Source of the DNA: Lachnoanaerobaculum gingivalis
GTDB taxonomy: Bacteria > Bacillota > Clostridia > Lachnospirales > Lachnospiraceae
Direction of reading: 5' to 3'
Length of the DNA stretch: 64,000 nucleotides
Assembly: GCF_003862475.1 (NCBI RefSeq)
Contig: NZ_RRCO01000005.1
Coordinates: 186,001-250,000, forward strand
The translations under genes were made by a program, and so were the position numbers. The notes under the pieces are model-generated. The model did no database searches. It saw nothing but the letters and a program-made list of their open reading frames with translations, and was not told where the DNA came from. Below, piece after piece: positions 45,883 to 55,357 of this stretch. Positions within the stretch are counted from its first letter, which is position 1, and the number at the start of each line of letters is the position of its first letter.

Positions 45883-46989
45883 TTAATTTTTGTAAACCTT
45901 CAAAACATTATCCATTTTGGATTTCATATTCTCAAGTACCATATCAAACAAGGTAATTGCAACCATGCTCTCTACCACCACTACAGCTCTTGGAACTATA
46001 ACGGGGTCATGTCTGCCTTTTATCTCAAGTTCCACCTCTTCATTTATCGCATTCACAGTTTCCTGCTCTCTTGCAATAGATGGTGTAGGCTTTACTGCAG
46101 CATTGATAATTATAGGTGAACCGTCACTGATTCCTCCAAGTATGCCACCTGACATATTTGTCTTTTTTCTGATATGAAGTCCGGTATCATCCTCATCTAC
46201 GAAGAAAGGGTCATTATTTTGTGAGCCTTTCATAGTGCTTACATGAAAGCCTGCACCAAACTCCACTCCCTTTATCGCACCTATACTCATAACGGCTGCA
46301 GAAAGTCTTGCATCCAGCTTATCAAATACAGGTTCTCCAAGTCCCGGCATTACACCTGTTGCTATACATCCTATAATACCGCCTAAGGAATCTTTCTCTT
46401 CCTTAGCTCTTTTTATAAGCTCCACCGCCTTGGCGGCAGCTTCATTATCCGGCATATATACATCATTTTCACTACACTCTTCAAGATTAAAGTTTTCGGC
46501 ATATACATTTCCGATACTTTGAGTGAACGCCTGTACCTTGATACCGAGCATTTCAAGTGCCTTTATAGCTATGGCACCCCCTATTACTCTGCCTATTGTT
46601 TCTCTGCCCGAACTTCTTCCTCCGCCACGGTAATCTCTGAATCCGAACTTTGAATCAAATGAGAAATCGGCATGTCCCGGTCTGTAAGTAATAGCCAGTT
46701 CATCGTAGTCCTGTGACCTTTGAGACTGATTTTCAAGCATTACCATAATAGGTGTACCTGTTGTTTTACCGCCAAACACTCCGGAATAAATACGACATTT
46801 GTCATTTTCATTTCTGGATGTGGTAACAGTGCTCTGTCCCGGTTTTCTTCTGTCCAGAAACTTTTGGATATACTCTTCACTTAGTTCTATACCTGCAGGT
46901 ACTCCGTCCACAATAGCGCCCAAAGCTACTCCATGTGACTCTCCAAAAGTTGTAACTACAAAGCTTTTTCCAAAACTTGAACCTGCCAT
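45883..46989 (-). CDS. aroC: Chorismate synthase
   Basis: Converts EPSP to chorismate using reduced FMN. 368 residues from MAGSSFGKSFVVTTFGESHG, after GGAGGTATA. GESHGVALGAIVDGVPAG, RPGHADFSFDSKFGFRDYRGGGRSSGRET and the late RHDPVIVPRAV are the three signature regions. It shares one base with the upstream lactonase-like gene. Together with the aroK at the left edge, the window encodes two separate parts of the aromatic pathway. Confidence 0.97.
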   Translation of the reverse strand: MAGSSFGKSFVVTTFGESHGVALGAIVDGVPAGIELSEEYIQKFLDRRKPGQSTVTTSRNENDKCRIYSGVFGGKTTGTPIMVMLENQSQRSQDYDELAITYRPGHADFSFDSKFGFRDYRGGGRSSGRETIGRVIGGAIAIKALEMLGIKVQAFTQSIGNVYAENFNLEECSENDVYMPDNEAAAKAVELIKRAKEEKDSLGGIIGCIATGVMPGLGEPVFDKLDARLSAAVMSIGAIKGVEFGAGFHVSTMKGSQNNDPFFVDEDDTGLHIRKKTNMSGGILGGISDGSPIIINAAVKPTPSIAREQETVNAINEEVELEIKGRHDPVIVPRAVVVVESMVAITLFDMVLENMKSKMDNVLKVYKN

Positions 46990-48047
46990 TATACCTCCAC
47001 TATGACACAGCAATTAGGCTGATTAACTCTTATTATATTTGAGCACATCACAATCAGACCTGTTGAATAATCTATCTTAAAGAATGTAATACTTCCGCTC
47101 TCATGATTTATGGATGCGATATGATGATTGTCAGGGAAAATTGCCACATCCTTCGGATACTCACCGCTAATAGGAAGACACATCTTTTCTTTTAAAAGTC
47201 CGGTCTCGGCATCTCTCTCATACAAACATACTGAATTGTCACCTGCATTTGTTGTAAACAGGAATTTCTCATCGGCATTAAGTGTCAATGTAGTTGCGGC
47301 TGTAAGTTCCGAGAGCTTATTGCTTCCCGTTGTAGGTACTGTTTGAATTTTCTCAATCTGAGGCATTCTACACCCCGGCTTAGCTTCATATGTAAATACA
47401 TCCACCACATTTTTCATCTCATACATCAGATATAAGAACTTTCCATCCCTCGAAAATTCGAAAAATCTCGGTGCGGAATTTATATCACATGGAATCATAT
47501 CGACAAGTGAGAGTCTCTCATCTTTATTGTCAAAATGATATATTTTCACCTGGTCTATTCCCAGGTCGGCTGACATAACAAAATGTCCGTCAGGAGTTGT
47601 TCTTGTACAACTTACATGAGGTCTGAAATTTCTTTCAGCAATAGAACCAAGTCCCTTATGATAAACTTCATCTACTATTTCACCAACTCTTCCGTCCTTA
47701 TGCAGTTTCAAAACTGTAATCTTTCCATCATGATATCCGGATACAAATATAAATTTATCATTTACATCTGTTGAAAGATGACAACCTCTCATTCCGTTTA
47801 TCTTTACAGAGTTCAATCTTTCAAGACCACCGTCAGGCAGAATTCTGAATGAAACGACTCCTTCATCGGCAATTGAATACAATGTCTTCTGGTCTCTTGA
47901 CTTGATGACATAGGAAGAGTTGTCTACATCCACTTCATCTTTTTTGACAAAACAGCCCTTCTTAGTATCCACATCATATATTGTGATTCCCTTCGCTTTT
48001 CCTGTATATGAATAAGATCCCACATAGGCAACATATTTTCCGCTCAT
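46989..48047 (-). CDS. Lactonase-family beta-propeller protein (6-phosphogluconolactonase-like)
   Basis: 352 residues from MSGKYVAYVGSYSYTGKAKG. Propeller blades repeat motifs such as RPHVSCTRTTPDGHFVMSADLG, FFEFSRDGKFLYLMYEMKN and YPKDVAIFPDNHHIASINHE, as in the YbhE/Pgl seven-bladed lactonases. Activity on 6-phosphogluconolactone is established for YbhE but not for this branch. The start is chosen 6 bases after ATGTTT so that GGAG is correctly spaced. It overlaps aroC by 1 bp. Confidence 0.82.
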   Translation of the reverse strand: MSGKYVAYVGSYSYTGKAKGITIYDVDTKKGCFVKKDEVDVDNSSYVIKSRDQKTLYSIADEGVVSFRILPDGGLERLNSVKINGMRGCHLSTDVNDKFIFVSGYHDGKITVLKLHKDGRVGEIVDEVYHKGLGSIAERNFRPHVSCTRTTPDGHFVMSADLGIDQVKIYHFDNKDERLSLVDMIPCDINSAPRFFEFSRDGKFLYLMYEMKNVVDVFTYEAKPGCRMPQIEKIQTVPTTGSNKLSELTAATTLTLNADEKFLFTTNAGDNSVCLYERDAETGLLKEKMCLPISGEYPKDVAIFPDNHHIASINHESGSITFFKIDYSTGLIVMCSNIIRVNQPNCCVIVEV

Positions 48048-48154
48048 AAACATACTCCTTTAAACTTATATAACTCAATTCTATCATAAAATCCATATTT
48101 TTTGAACTTATCTACTCAAAATAATGTTGTGTTCAAAAAATCACCTTTTGAGTT

Positions 48155-49090
48155 TTAAATTACCCAATCAAAATTGTTGGAAAGCTCATACGGTGTGTTC
48201 TGATATACATAGAAATTCAGCCAGTTTCCGTATAAGGTATTGGAAAAATTTCTCCAGCTTAATACAGGCCTTGAAAAAGGATCATTGTCATTGAAATAGT
48301 TCTTCGGCAATGAAGGATTCAAACCCTTTGCAACATCTCTGTGATACTCATTACTGAGAGTCATTCTGTCATACTCGGGATGTCCCTGTATAAAAACTTG
48401 AGATCCGCTGCCATACTCATTAAGCACAAGGAGTACTCCCGCTTCGTCAGACTTGGCCAAAACCTGAAGTTCAGGATGTTTTAATACATCTTCCAATTTA
48501 ACTTCCGTATTTCTTGAATGTGGGCAGTTTACAAAATCATCCATACTTCTGACCAACGGCACTTTTTTCTTTAAAATCTCGTGCACAAACACTCCTGCCA
48601 GCTTTTCTTTTCTCTCATATTTGGGTATTCCGAAATGATAGTAAAGCCCTGCCTGTGCAGCCCAACATATATGAAGAGTGGATGTGACATGAGTCTTTGA
48701 CCACTCCATTATCTCACACAGTTCATCCCAGTAATTGACCTTGTCATAGTCCATACATTCCACCGGAGCACCTGTAATTATCATTCCGTCATATTTATCA
48801 TTTTTTATATCTTCAAAGAATGTATAAAATTTATTCAGATGACTTTGGCTTGTATTCTTTGACTGATGACTCTTCATCATCAAAAATGAACAGTCCACCT
48901 GCAACGGAGTATTTGACAAAGCTCTAAGAATCTGTGTCTCCGTATCCTCCTTTATAGGCATCAGATTCAGTATCAATATCTGCAATGGACGAATATCCTG
49001 GGCTACAGCTCTTTCCTCGTCCATTACAAATATATTTTCAGATTCAAGTATTGCTTTTGCAGGTAGTCCTTTTTGTATTTTTATCGGCAT
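48155..49090 (-). CDS. metA: Homoserine O-acetyltransferase (MetA type)
   Basis: 311 residues. It acylates homoserine, the first committed step to methionine. The catalytic Cys is C142 (LHICWAAQAG), and VFIQGHPEYDRMTL carries the His and Glu of the triad. Residue 111 is Glu (TGAPVE), the residue that makes Firmicute MetA enzymes use acetyl-CoA, where Gly at this position in E. coli gives succinyl-CoA use. So despite homology to succinyltransferases, acetylation is predicted. AGAGGT precedes the start. Confidence 0.92.
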   Translation of the reverse strand: MPIKIQKGLPAKAILESENIFVMDEERAVAQDIRPLQILILNLMPIKEDTETQILRALSNTPLQVDCSFLMMKSHQSKNTSQSHLNKFYTFFEDIKNDKYDGMIITGAPVECMDYDKVNYWDELCEIMEWSKTHVTSTLHICWAAQAGLYYHFGIPKYERKEKLAGVFVHEILKKKVPLVRSMDDFVNCPHSRNTEVKLEDVLKHPELQVLAKSDEAGVLLVLNEYGSGSQVFIQGHPEYDRMTLSNEYHRDVAKGLNPSLPKNYFNDNDPFSRPVLSWRNFSNTLYGNWLNFYVYQNTPYELSNNFDWVI

Positions 49091-49134
49091 AGTACCTCTT
49101 TTCCTGTAGACAAAGCTGTCTACAAATAAACATA

Positions 49135-51087
49135 TTATCCTTCTAAAAGTTTTAAGAAGTCCTCTTCCGAGATTATCTCAACTCCAAGTTCTTTAGCCTT
49201 TTTATTTTTAGAAGAATTTGATGCGGTATCATTATTTATCAAGAAGTTTGTCTTACTTGATACACTTCCCGATACCTTTCCGCCATTCTTTTCTATAAGT
49301 TCTTTCAATTCGTTTCTGTTTGTAAAATGTTCCAGCGAGCCTGTGATAACAAATACTTTTCCGGCAAATGAATCACTTCCCGCAGCCTCTTCCCTTTCAA
49401 ATACAAGGACTTCTCTAAGGCTCTTTACATTTTCTATATTCCTAGAATCCTTAAAAAAATCAACTATGGAATTTGCCAGCACTTCACCTATTCCCTCTAT
49501 TTCAAGCAGATCATCTTTTCCGGCAGTAATAATTTTGTCAATATCATTGTCAAAATACTTTGCAATCATCTTGGCATTGGCACTTCCTATTCCGTTTATT
49601 CCAAGTGAATATAAAAATCTTGCCACATTTGTATATTTTGCTTCTTCAAGTGCCGCCATAAGCTTTTCATAGCTTCTCTTTCCAAAGCCCTCCATATTTT
49701 CAATCTCATCTTTATATCTGTCCAGCTTAAATATATCACTGTCATTTTTTATAAATCCCTTTGATAGGAATTTCTCCAATGTGGACTCTGAAAGTCCGTC
49801 AATATTTAACGCATCTCTGGATGCCATAAGAGCATACTGCTTTATATGCTTTATCTGACAATCAGGATTAGTACACATAAGTACCTTGGACTCATTGTCC
49901 TGCTTTATACTTGCATGACTTCCACATGCCGGACAGGTATCCGGAACTTTTTCAGTATTTGATTTTGTGAGATTCTTATATACCTGCGGAATTATCATAT
50001 TGGCCTTGTATACAGAAATTTCATCACCGACTCCAAGCATCAAATCTTCAAATATGCTAACATTGTGAAGACTTGCTCTTGAAACGGTAGTTCCCTCAAG
50101 TTCTACAGGCTCAAATACCGCCACCGGATTTATAAGTCCCGTTCTTGACGGACTCCACTCTATATATTTAAGTTTTGTTATCTGTCTTTCATCACTCCAT
50201 TTAAATGCCATAGCATTTCTTGGGAATTTTGAAGTGCTTCCAAGTCTTTCTCCAAGTGCGATATCATCAAGTAAAAGTACCAATCCGTCTGAAGGAATAT
50301 CATTGCTCTCTATCTTTGACTCAAACTCTGCTATATCATCTGCAATACTTTTGCTGTCTGTAAATTTATATTCCACTATGTCAAAGCCTTCATTTTTAGC
50401 CCATTCAAACTGCTTTGCCTTTGAGTTTTCAAAGTCTACACCGTCGGCTTTTACCACATTGAAAATATTGCAATATACCATCCTTGCCTTTGTAATTGCA
50501 GGATTAAGTTGTCTTACAGAACCTGAGCAAAGATTTCTCGGATTCTTGTACTTGGCAGCTGCATCTTCTATAGCATCATTAATTCTCTTAAAGTCGGAAT
50601 ATTTTATAATTGCCTCACCTCTAAGTATCAGCTCACCCTTAAACTCTATCTTTAGAGGTATATTTTGGAAGTTTTTGGCATTATTTGTAATAACCTCTCC
50701 TATAGTTCCGTTACCTCTTGTGACAGCTTCAGCCAGCTCACCGTCTCTGTAGGTAAGTACTACAGTCAGTCCGTCCATCTTCCATGAAAGTAATGCCTTA
50801 TTATCACCAAGCCATTCCCTAAGATCTTCCACACTTTTAGTCTTATCCAGTGAAAGCATAGGGCTTTCATGGGCTTTCTTTGGGAGTTCACCTGCTATTT
50901 CATATCCTACATTCTGAGTGGGTGAATTAGATAAAACCACATTTGTTTCTTTTTCTAATTCTAAAAGCTCATCATAGAGTTTGTCATATTCTATATTCGG
51001 CATTATCTCAACCGCATCCACATAGTAGCTTTTTGCGGCCTTATTAAGTATTTCAACCAGTTCCTTAATTCTCTTTTTCTTATCCAT
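49135..51087 (-). CDS. ligA: NAD-dependent DNA ligase
   Basis: 650 residues, normal for LigA. An adenylation domain with the nucleophilic Lys (LLSWKMDGLTVVLTY), an OB-fold region, a four-Cys zinc finger (CPACGSHASIKQ and CTNPDCQIKHI), helix-hairpin-helix repeats (GIGSANAKMIA, LEIEGIGEVLANSI) and a C-terminal BRCT domain (GKVFVITGSLEHFTNRNELK) are in order. It seals nicks in replication and repair. It overlaps the rluF-like gene by 8 bp. Confidence 0.96.
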   Translation of the reverse strand: MDKKKRIKELVEILNKAAKSYYVDAVEIMPNIEYDKLYDELLELEKETNVVLSNSPTQNVGYEIAGELPKKAHESPMLSLDKTKSVEDLREWLGDNKALLSWKMDGLTVVLTYRDGELAEAVTRGNGTIGEVITNNAKNFQNIPLKIEFKGELILRGEAIIKYSDFKRINDAIEDAAAKYKNPRNLCSGSVRQLNPAITKARMVYCNIFNVVKADGVDFENSKAKQFEWAKNEGFDIVEYKFTDSKSIADDIAEFESKIESNDIPSDGLVLLLDDIALGERLGSTSKFPRNAMAFKWSDERQITKLKYIEWSPSRTGLINPVAVFEPVELEGTTVSRASLHNVSIFEDLMLGVGDEISVYKANMIIPQVYKNLTKSNTEKVPDTCPACGSHASIKQDNESKVLMCTNPDCQIKHIKQYALMASRDALNIDGLSESTLEKFLSKGFIKNDSDIFKLDRYKDEIENMEGFGKRSYEKLMAALEEAKYTNVARFLYSLGINGIGSANAKMIAKYFDNDIDKIITAGKDDLLEIEGIGEVLANSIVDFFKDSRNIENVKSLREVLVFEREEAAGSDSFAGKVFVITGSLEHFTNRNELKELIEKNGGKVSGSVSSKTNFLINNDTASNSSKNKKAKELGVEIISEEDFLKLLEG

Positions 51088-51808
51088 TATCCCTTATCCC
51101 AAGTTCTTTGTATAATTTCTTTACTTCCTCATCACTTAGGTTTCTGTAATCACCTAGGGCGAGTCCGTCAAGCTTTATATTTACTATTCTTACTCTGTTC
51201 AGCTTTTGAACCTTCATACCGCAGGCAAGACACATTCGTCTTATCTGTCTGTTTAACCCCTGCGTCAAAACAATGCTGAAAGTATTTTTATTCAACTTTT
51301 TAACCTTGCATTTTCTTGTCTTGGTCTTTAACTCATACAGATATATACCGTTTGCCATTTTATTGATAAAGGCATCGTCTATATCCTTATTAACTTTTAC
51401 TATATATTCTTTTTCATGATAGTTTGCGGCTCTAAGCAGAGAGTTTGTAAGACTTCCCTGATTTGTCAAAAGCAATAATCCGCTTGAATCCTTATCAAGT
51501 CTTCCTACCGGATATATCCTCTCCTTCATTCCTATATAGTCCACCACATTCATTGCACCGTCATTGTCTGATGTGGTACATACCAAGCCCTCAGGCTTGT
51601 TAAACGCTATTATTATAGGCTTTATCTTCTCTACATCCTTGCCCATACCTATATATCTGCCGTCAAAGCTTACAAGGTCCTCATCACCCACTGTGGCTCC
51701 CAGCTCTACCACCTGTCCGTTTATCATAACTCTGCCGGCTTCTATAGCTTTGTCCGCTTCTCTTCTGGAGCAGACACCTATACTTGCCAGAAATTTATTT
51801 AGTCGCAT
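51080..51808 (-). CDS. rluF: 23S rRNA pseudouridine synthase (RluF-like)
   Basis: 242 residues. An N-terminal S4 RNA-binding domain (MRLNKFLASIGVCSRREADK) is followed by the RsuA/RluB/E/F catalytic domain with the Asp motif YPVGRLDKDSSGLLLLTNQG, the GLNRQIRRMC motif and the RluF-type end VNIKLDGLALGDYRNLSDEE. The RluF name is by similarity of this tail; the exact target uridine is not proven. It overlaps lgt by 14 bp and ligA by 8 bp. Confidence 0.88.
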   Translation of the reverse strand: MRLNKFLASIGVCSRREADKAIEAGRVMINGQVVELGATVGDEDLVSFDGRYIGMGKDVEKIKPIIIAFNKPEGLVCTTSDNDGAMNVVDYIGMKERIYPVGRLDKDSSGLLLLTNQGSLTNSLLRAANYHEKEYIVKVNKDIDDAFINKMANGIYLYELKTKTRKCKVKKLNKNTFSIVLTQGLNRQIRRMCLACGMKVQKLNRVRIVNIKLDGLALGDYRNLSDEEVKKLYKELGIRDNG

Positions 51809-52652
51809 TCTTTACTCTCTTTCTTCCAACTGCTATACATACTATAGAAACTACAAAACAAAGTCCTGCCAATAATTGTGATACGGCAATATTGGTGTTT
51901 GGCAAAAGCAGGCTGTCTGTTCTAAGACTTTCTATTATCATTCTTCCAAGACCGTATCCTCCAAGATAAATAAAGAATACCTCACCATCAAATTTCTTTC
52001 TCTTTCTGTACCACAACATGAAAGCAAGTACCATCAAGTTCCAACAGCTCTCATACAGGAAAGTAGGGTGAACCTGAATATACTTCACTCCATCAATCTC
52101 CATAGCATGACTTAATACATCCTCATTTAACATTCCGGCACCTACTATATCAAGCTTATATCTCAGTGCAAAAAGTGAATCTGTGTATCCTCCAAATGCC
52201 TCAGCATTAAAAAAATTTCCCCATCTTCCTATTGCCTGTCCCAGTATAAGTCCCAATACTCCTGTATCAGCCATTGAAAAAAATGACTGTTTTTTTACTT
52301 TGCAGTATACTGTAAGTGTAATTACTGCGGCTATTACACCACCGTATATTGCAAGTCCGCCACCACGCAGATTGAATATTTGAAGCAGGTCGTCTTTATA
52401 CATATCCCATTCAAATACTACATAGTAGATTCTCGCACCTATTATCGAAAGCACTATTGCATACATGGCAAAGTCCAGATAAAGATCGGGATTTTGTCCT
52501 CTTCTCTTTGCATCCGCACAGGCAATATTTATTCCTGCAAGCATTCCAAGCCCTATTATTATTCCATAAAATGCAATCCTAAATCCAAATACATCAATAT
52601 GATTTGCCAAATGTTTTATATATATCCCTAAATGTGGAAAAGCTGCATCCAT
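51795..52652 (-). CDS. lgt: Prolipoprotein diacylglyceryl transferase
   Basis: 285 residues with seven membrane segments. It transfers diacylglycerol from phosphatidylglycerol to the lipobox Cys of prolipoproteins such as PotD here. The GQAIGRWGNFFNAEAFGG signature and the YESCWNLMVLAFML and GYGLGRMIIESLRTDSL motifs (catalytic Arg and Glu) are intact. It is the first gene of an lgt-rluF-ligA operon. The 170 bp upstream hold no gene. Confidence 0.96.
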   Translation of the reverse strand: MDAAFPHLGIYIKHLANHIDVFGFRIAFYGIIIGLGMLAGINIACADAKRRGQNPDLYLDFAMYAIVLSIIGARIYYVVFEWDMYKDDLLQIFNLRGGGLAIYGGVIAAVITLTVYCKVKKQSFFSMADTGVLGLILGQAIGRWGNFFNAEAFGGYTDSLFALRYKLDIVGAGMLNEDVLSHAMEIDGVKYIQVHPTFLYESCWNLMVLAFMLWYRKRKKFDGEVFFIYLGGYGLGRMIIESLRTDSLLLPNTNIAVSQLLAGLCFVVSIVCIAVGRKRVKNATK

Positions 52653-52824
52653 AATAACCTCCTAAGTGTTTTTACATCTTCATAGTATAGCATATCGGAG
52701 AAGATATGGCACTGCGAAAATTAGTATAAAATATGTTAAAGGAATAGTTTCGATTCAAGGCTTTACAAAAAACACCCTATTTTTTACATAGAGCGTTTGA
52801 TTTTATATGATGTGATTTTAATAG

Positions 52825-53043
52825 CTATTTTACTTTCTTATCTTTCTTATTCTTACCATATTTTATTTTTATTATATGAACAAATATCCTGCATACCGCA
52901 TATGCCCTCCAAAATATTATAAAAGCATCACTGGATACAAGTTCTTTTATAGTCCATCCATGTTTTATAAAATAGATAAAAACAAACATTTGCACAATTA
53001 ATATCAAAAATAAGTACAATAACTCTTTTATAATTGACTTCAT
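52825..53043 (-). CDS. 72-residue membrane protein
   Basis: Two hydrophobic stretches (about 7-25 and 40-58) and a strongly basic end (KYGKNKKDKKVK) define a small membrane protein of unknown function. It starts 12 bp after the FGE-like gene and is probably co-transcribed with it. The ribosome binding site (GGGAAA) is weak. Confidence 0.5.
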   Translation of the reverse strand: MKSIIKELLYLFLILIVQMFVFIYFIKHGWTIKELVSSDAFIIFWRAYAVCRIFVHIIKIKYGKNKKDKKVK

Positions 53044-53055
53044 AGAACGTTTTCC

Positions 53056-54108
53056 CTAACTTTTCACAATCCTTATAACTCTTCTAAAAAAATCATATCC
53101 GCCATTTATATACTCACCCGTCTTTTCATCTTTATTTTCAAAGTATGGTGAAACTGGGAAATATCCCCATACAGGCCCCAGTCCTCCACATATATTTCGG
53201 CCTCCATCGCCACCTTTATATGAAAATACGCCTTTATCATATACAATCTCTCTGCAATACGGATCATCTGCTATATAAATCCCAAATAAATTTTCTTTCT
53301 CCAAAGTGTACTCATCATCATTATCAGTCCACTCCATATGTCTAAGCTTCATGGAAAAATCCATATTGTTGCCCCAAGGAAATATGCTTCTACAGCCCTT
53401 ACCGGCTAAATATTCCCAATCTCTTTTTGTCGGAAGAAAATAGCCTTTATCTGTCATATCCTGTAAAAGTTCCTTAAATGTAGTTTCTCTATAAGCTTTA
53501 CCATGCCAGCTTCCATTTTCTTTATATAAGCAAATACTCTTGTAAACTGTTATTTCAGATATACCCTTCTGTTCGGCATTTTCAATCATTGTTTGCCATT
53601 CTTTGTTTTCTTTAAGTTCATCATCCAAAATATCCTTCCAACAGGTTTCACTATAGTCTTTTTGAACTAATAGAGGATGTATTAAAATAGTCTCCTCCTT
53701 ACTGAAATTGTTATCAAGATAGTCTTCTATTGTTGATATAAATTCATCATCTTCAAGCTTTTCTTTGATCTTCTCTGTAATAAAATCCTGACTGTCATCT
53801 TCATACTCGTCTATAAATGAGTATGCGAGATAATATAAATTTTCTTCATTGAAAATTTTAGAAGGCTTTCTACCTTTAAAGTTAATTCCAAGCTTAACAC
53901 TCTCTCCTGGAACAAAAACAAATTCGATACCTTCTTTTGAGCGAAACTCTGCCGTGTATGTGGACTTATTAAAAGCGGAAAACTCTTTAAAGCAAAGTAT
54001 TTCCAAATTATATACTTCTGCAATCTTATTTAATAATTCTTGTTTCTCAGATATGGAAAGAGAATCGTATATGGGATTGTATAATTCTTCTGTTGATATT
54101 CTGTTCAT
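53056..54108 (-). CDS. FGE/SUMF1-like domain protein, accessory
   Basis: 350 residues from MNRISTEELYNPIYDSLSIS, after AAGGAGAAG. The N-terminal 180 residues are acidic and unrecognised. The C-terminal half resembles a formylglycine-generating-enzyme/C-type-lectin fold: GYFLPTKRDWEYLAGKGCRS, IFPWGNN, FGIYIADDPYCREIV and GGDGGRNICGGLGPVWGYFP. The two catalytic Cys residues of true FGE are not evident, so a binding role is more likely. Its neighbours are a small membrane protein and a nuclease remnant, as in toxin-immunity islands. Confidence 0.6.
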   Translation of the reverse strand: MNRISTEELYNPIYDSLSISEKQELLNKIAEVYNLEILCFKEFSAFNKSTYTAEFRSKEGIEFVFVPGESVKLGINFKGRKPSKIFNEENLYYLAYSFIDEYEDDSQDFITEKIKEKLEDDEFISTIEDYLDNNFSKEETILIHPLLVQKDYSETCWKDILDDELKENKEWQTMIENAEQKGISEITVYKSICLYKENGSWHGKAYRETTFKELLQDMTDKGYFLPTKRDWEYLAGKGCRSIFPWGNNMDFSMKLRHMEWTDNDDEYTLEKENLFGIYIADDPYCREIVYDKGVFSYKGGDGGRNICGGLGPVWGYFPVSPYFENKDEKTGEYINGGYDFFRRVIRIVKS

Positions 54109-54160
54109 TGACTGGCTTCTCCTTATCATAAAAAGGCTCTTATAGTTTTTCTATAAATTA

Positions 54161-54363
54161 TTATTTTTTCAAATTATGCCACTCATTTAAGACAGCTTCT
54201 ACCTGTTCAATTAATTATTCTTTATTTGGAATATAAGGTGATGCAATTGTATTTTTTTTATAAACATAGTTTCTTTTTCATAAAAGCTATATTTATCTAA
54301 ATCTAATATTGTAAACAGTTCGCAATAATGTGACCACGACAATTTTCTTAACGTTATATTACT
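54161..54363 (-). pseudogene. Remnant of a DUF1016/YhcG-type nuclease gene
   Basis: An open segment reads SNITLRKLSWSHYCELFTIL and then LDKYSFYEKET; LSWSHY is the core motif of DUF1016 N-terminal domains. After a shift near 54245 another frame reads TIASPYIPNKE, a stop, and LIEQVEAVLNEWHNLKK with stop at 54161. The two ends of a roughly 350-residue gene seem to be joined by an internal deletion plus point changes. Not functional. Confidence 0.6.
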
Positions 54364-54457
54364 TTATACTATTCGATATTTTAGACAAATAAAACCACCT
54401 CTATCCCTACAAACCGGAATTTACCCGTAGATATTATCGTCATCTACAATTTAATTT

Positions 54458-54988
54458 TTATCTACGAATATAATTCAACTCGACAATTCCATTATTTGTT
54501 ATCGTGTTGATTAATTTCAATTTATGTTCCGCATCATTTTGGCTAAATAATTTTATACCATTCCCTAAAATTGTCGGAATAATGGATATAAGATACTCAT
54601 CAATCACATCTGAAGAAATGGCTTGTTGAACTAAGTCTGCTCCTCCACATATCCAAATATCTTTTCCTTCAACCCCTTTTAATTTCTTGATCAATTCCTC
54701 CAAATTATCACTTGCAAAAATGATCTTATCGGAATCTTGTTGTTCTCGGTGAGTGAAAACATAAGTCAATAAATTGTCATAAACCCAATTATCAGGGGAT
54801 AACTCAGTTATTATCTGATTGTAAGTATTCCAACCCAGCAGAACTGTGTCTATATTTTTTATAAACTCAGAATAGGTACTTTCGTTTTCTAAACAATCTT
54901 CATGACCTTGCAGAAAAGCGACACCCCCATTTTTATCAGCAATATAGCCATCTACACTCATAGCTATAAACAGTTTTACTTTTCTCAT
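54458..54988 (-). CDS. Dihydrofolate reductase family (RibD C-terminal-like) protein
   Basis: 176 residues. MRKVKLFIAMSVDGYIADKNGG is the conserved start, TVLLGWNTYNQI and GGADLVQQAISSDVIDEYLISIIPTILGNG are the NADPH-binding and C-terminal motifs of the YyaP/YwjB family. It is presumably an NAD(P)H-dependent reductase with unknown substrate; true DHFR is less likely. It stands alone between two pseudogenes. Confidence 0.8.
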   Translation of the reverse strand: MRKVKLFIAMSVDGYIADKNGGVAFLQGHEDCLENESTYSEFIKNIDTVLLGWNTYNQIITELSPDNWVYDNLLTYVFTHREQQDSDKIIFASDNLEELIKKLKGVEGKDIWICGGADLVQQAISSDVIDEYLISIIPTILGNGIKLFSQNDAEHKLKLINTITNNGIVELNYIRR

Positions 54989-55004
54989 ATCTTAACCTCA
55001 ACTT

Positions 55005-55251
55005 CTAATTTGTACTATTCATTTCAAAATATGCTTTTACATAAACAAGTAATGTTTCATCCGAATAATCTCCTCCGCTAGAATATGCTATATCCATTAT
55101 TTCTATTGTAACCTTATCTGGGCTTTTATTATCCCCTGTAAGTTTTGAAGCTATTCCCTTACATTATTCAAAATCATCTTTTGGCTACTTCATACGATAA
55201 TTTCACTTCACCATCCACTTCTATAAAAGCTCCTTGCTTTACTCTTTTAAA
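55005..55251 (-). pseudogene. Remnant of an unrecognised gene
   Basis: One frame reads FKRVKQGAFIEVDGEVKLSY and EVAKR to a stop. A second, partly interrupted by a stop after DFE, reads CKGIASKLTGDNKSPDKVTI and EIMDIAYSSGGDYSDETLLV, and ends FEMNSTN at 55005. Together they look like about 80 residues of a former protein with a frameshift and a nonsense change. No family is recognised. The remaining 100 bp to ychF hold its promoter region only. Confidence 0.5.
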
Positions 55252-55357
55252 TTATATACCTATATGTTAAAATATAACAGGTTAACCATGATATTTATTC
55301 AGGTTTTATTGTGAATATACTTATTCAAAACAAAAATATTTTAAAGAAGGTTTTTAT

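Noticed and set aside
50234-50752. 172-codon plus-strand frame opposite ligA
   Set aside because: It is antisense to the LigA catalytic region and Ser-rich in the way of a shadow frame.
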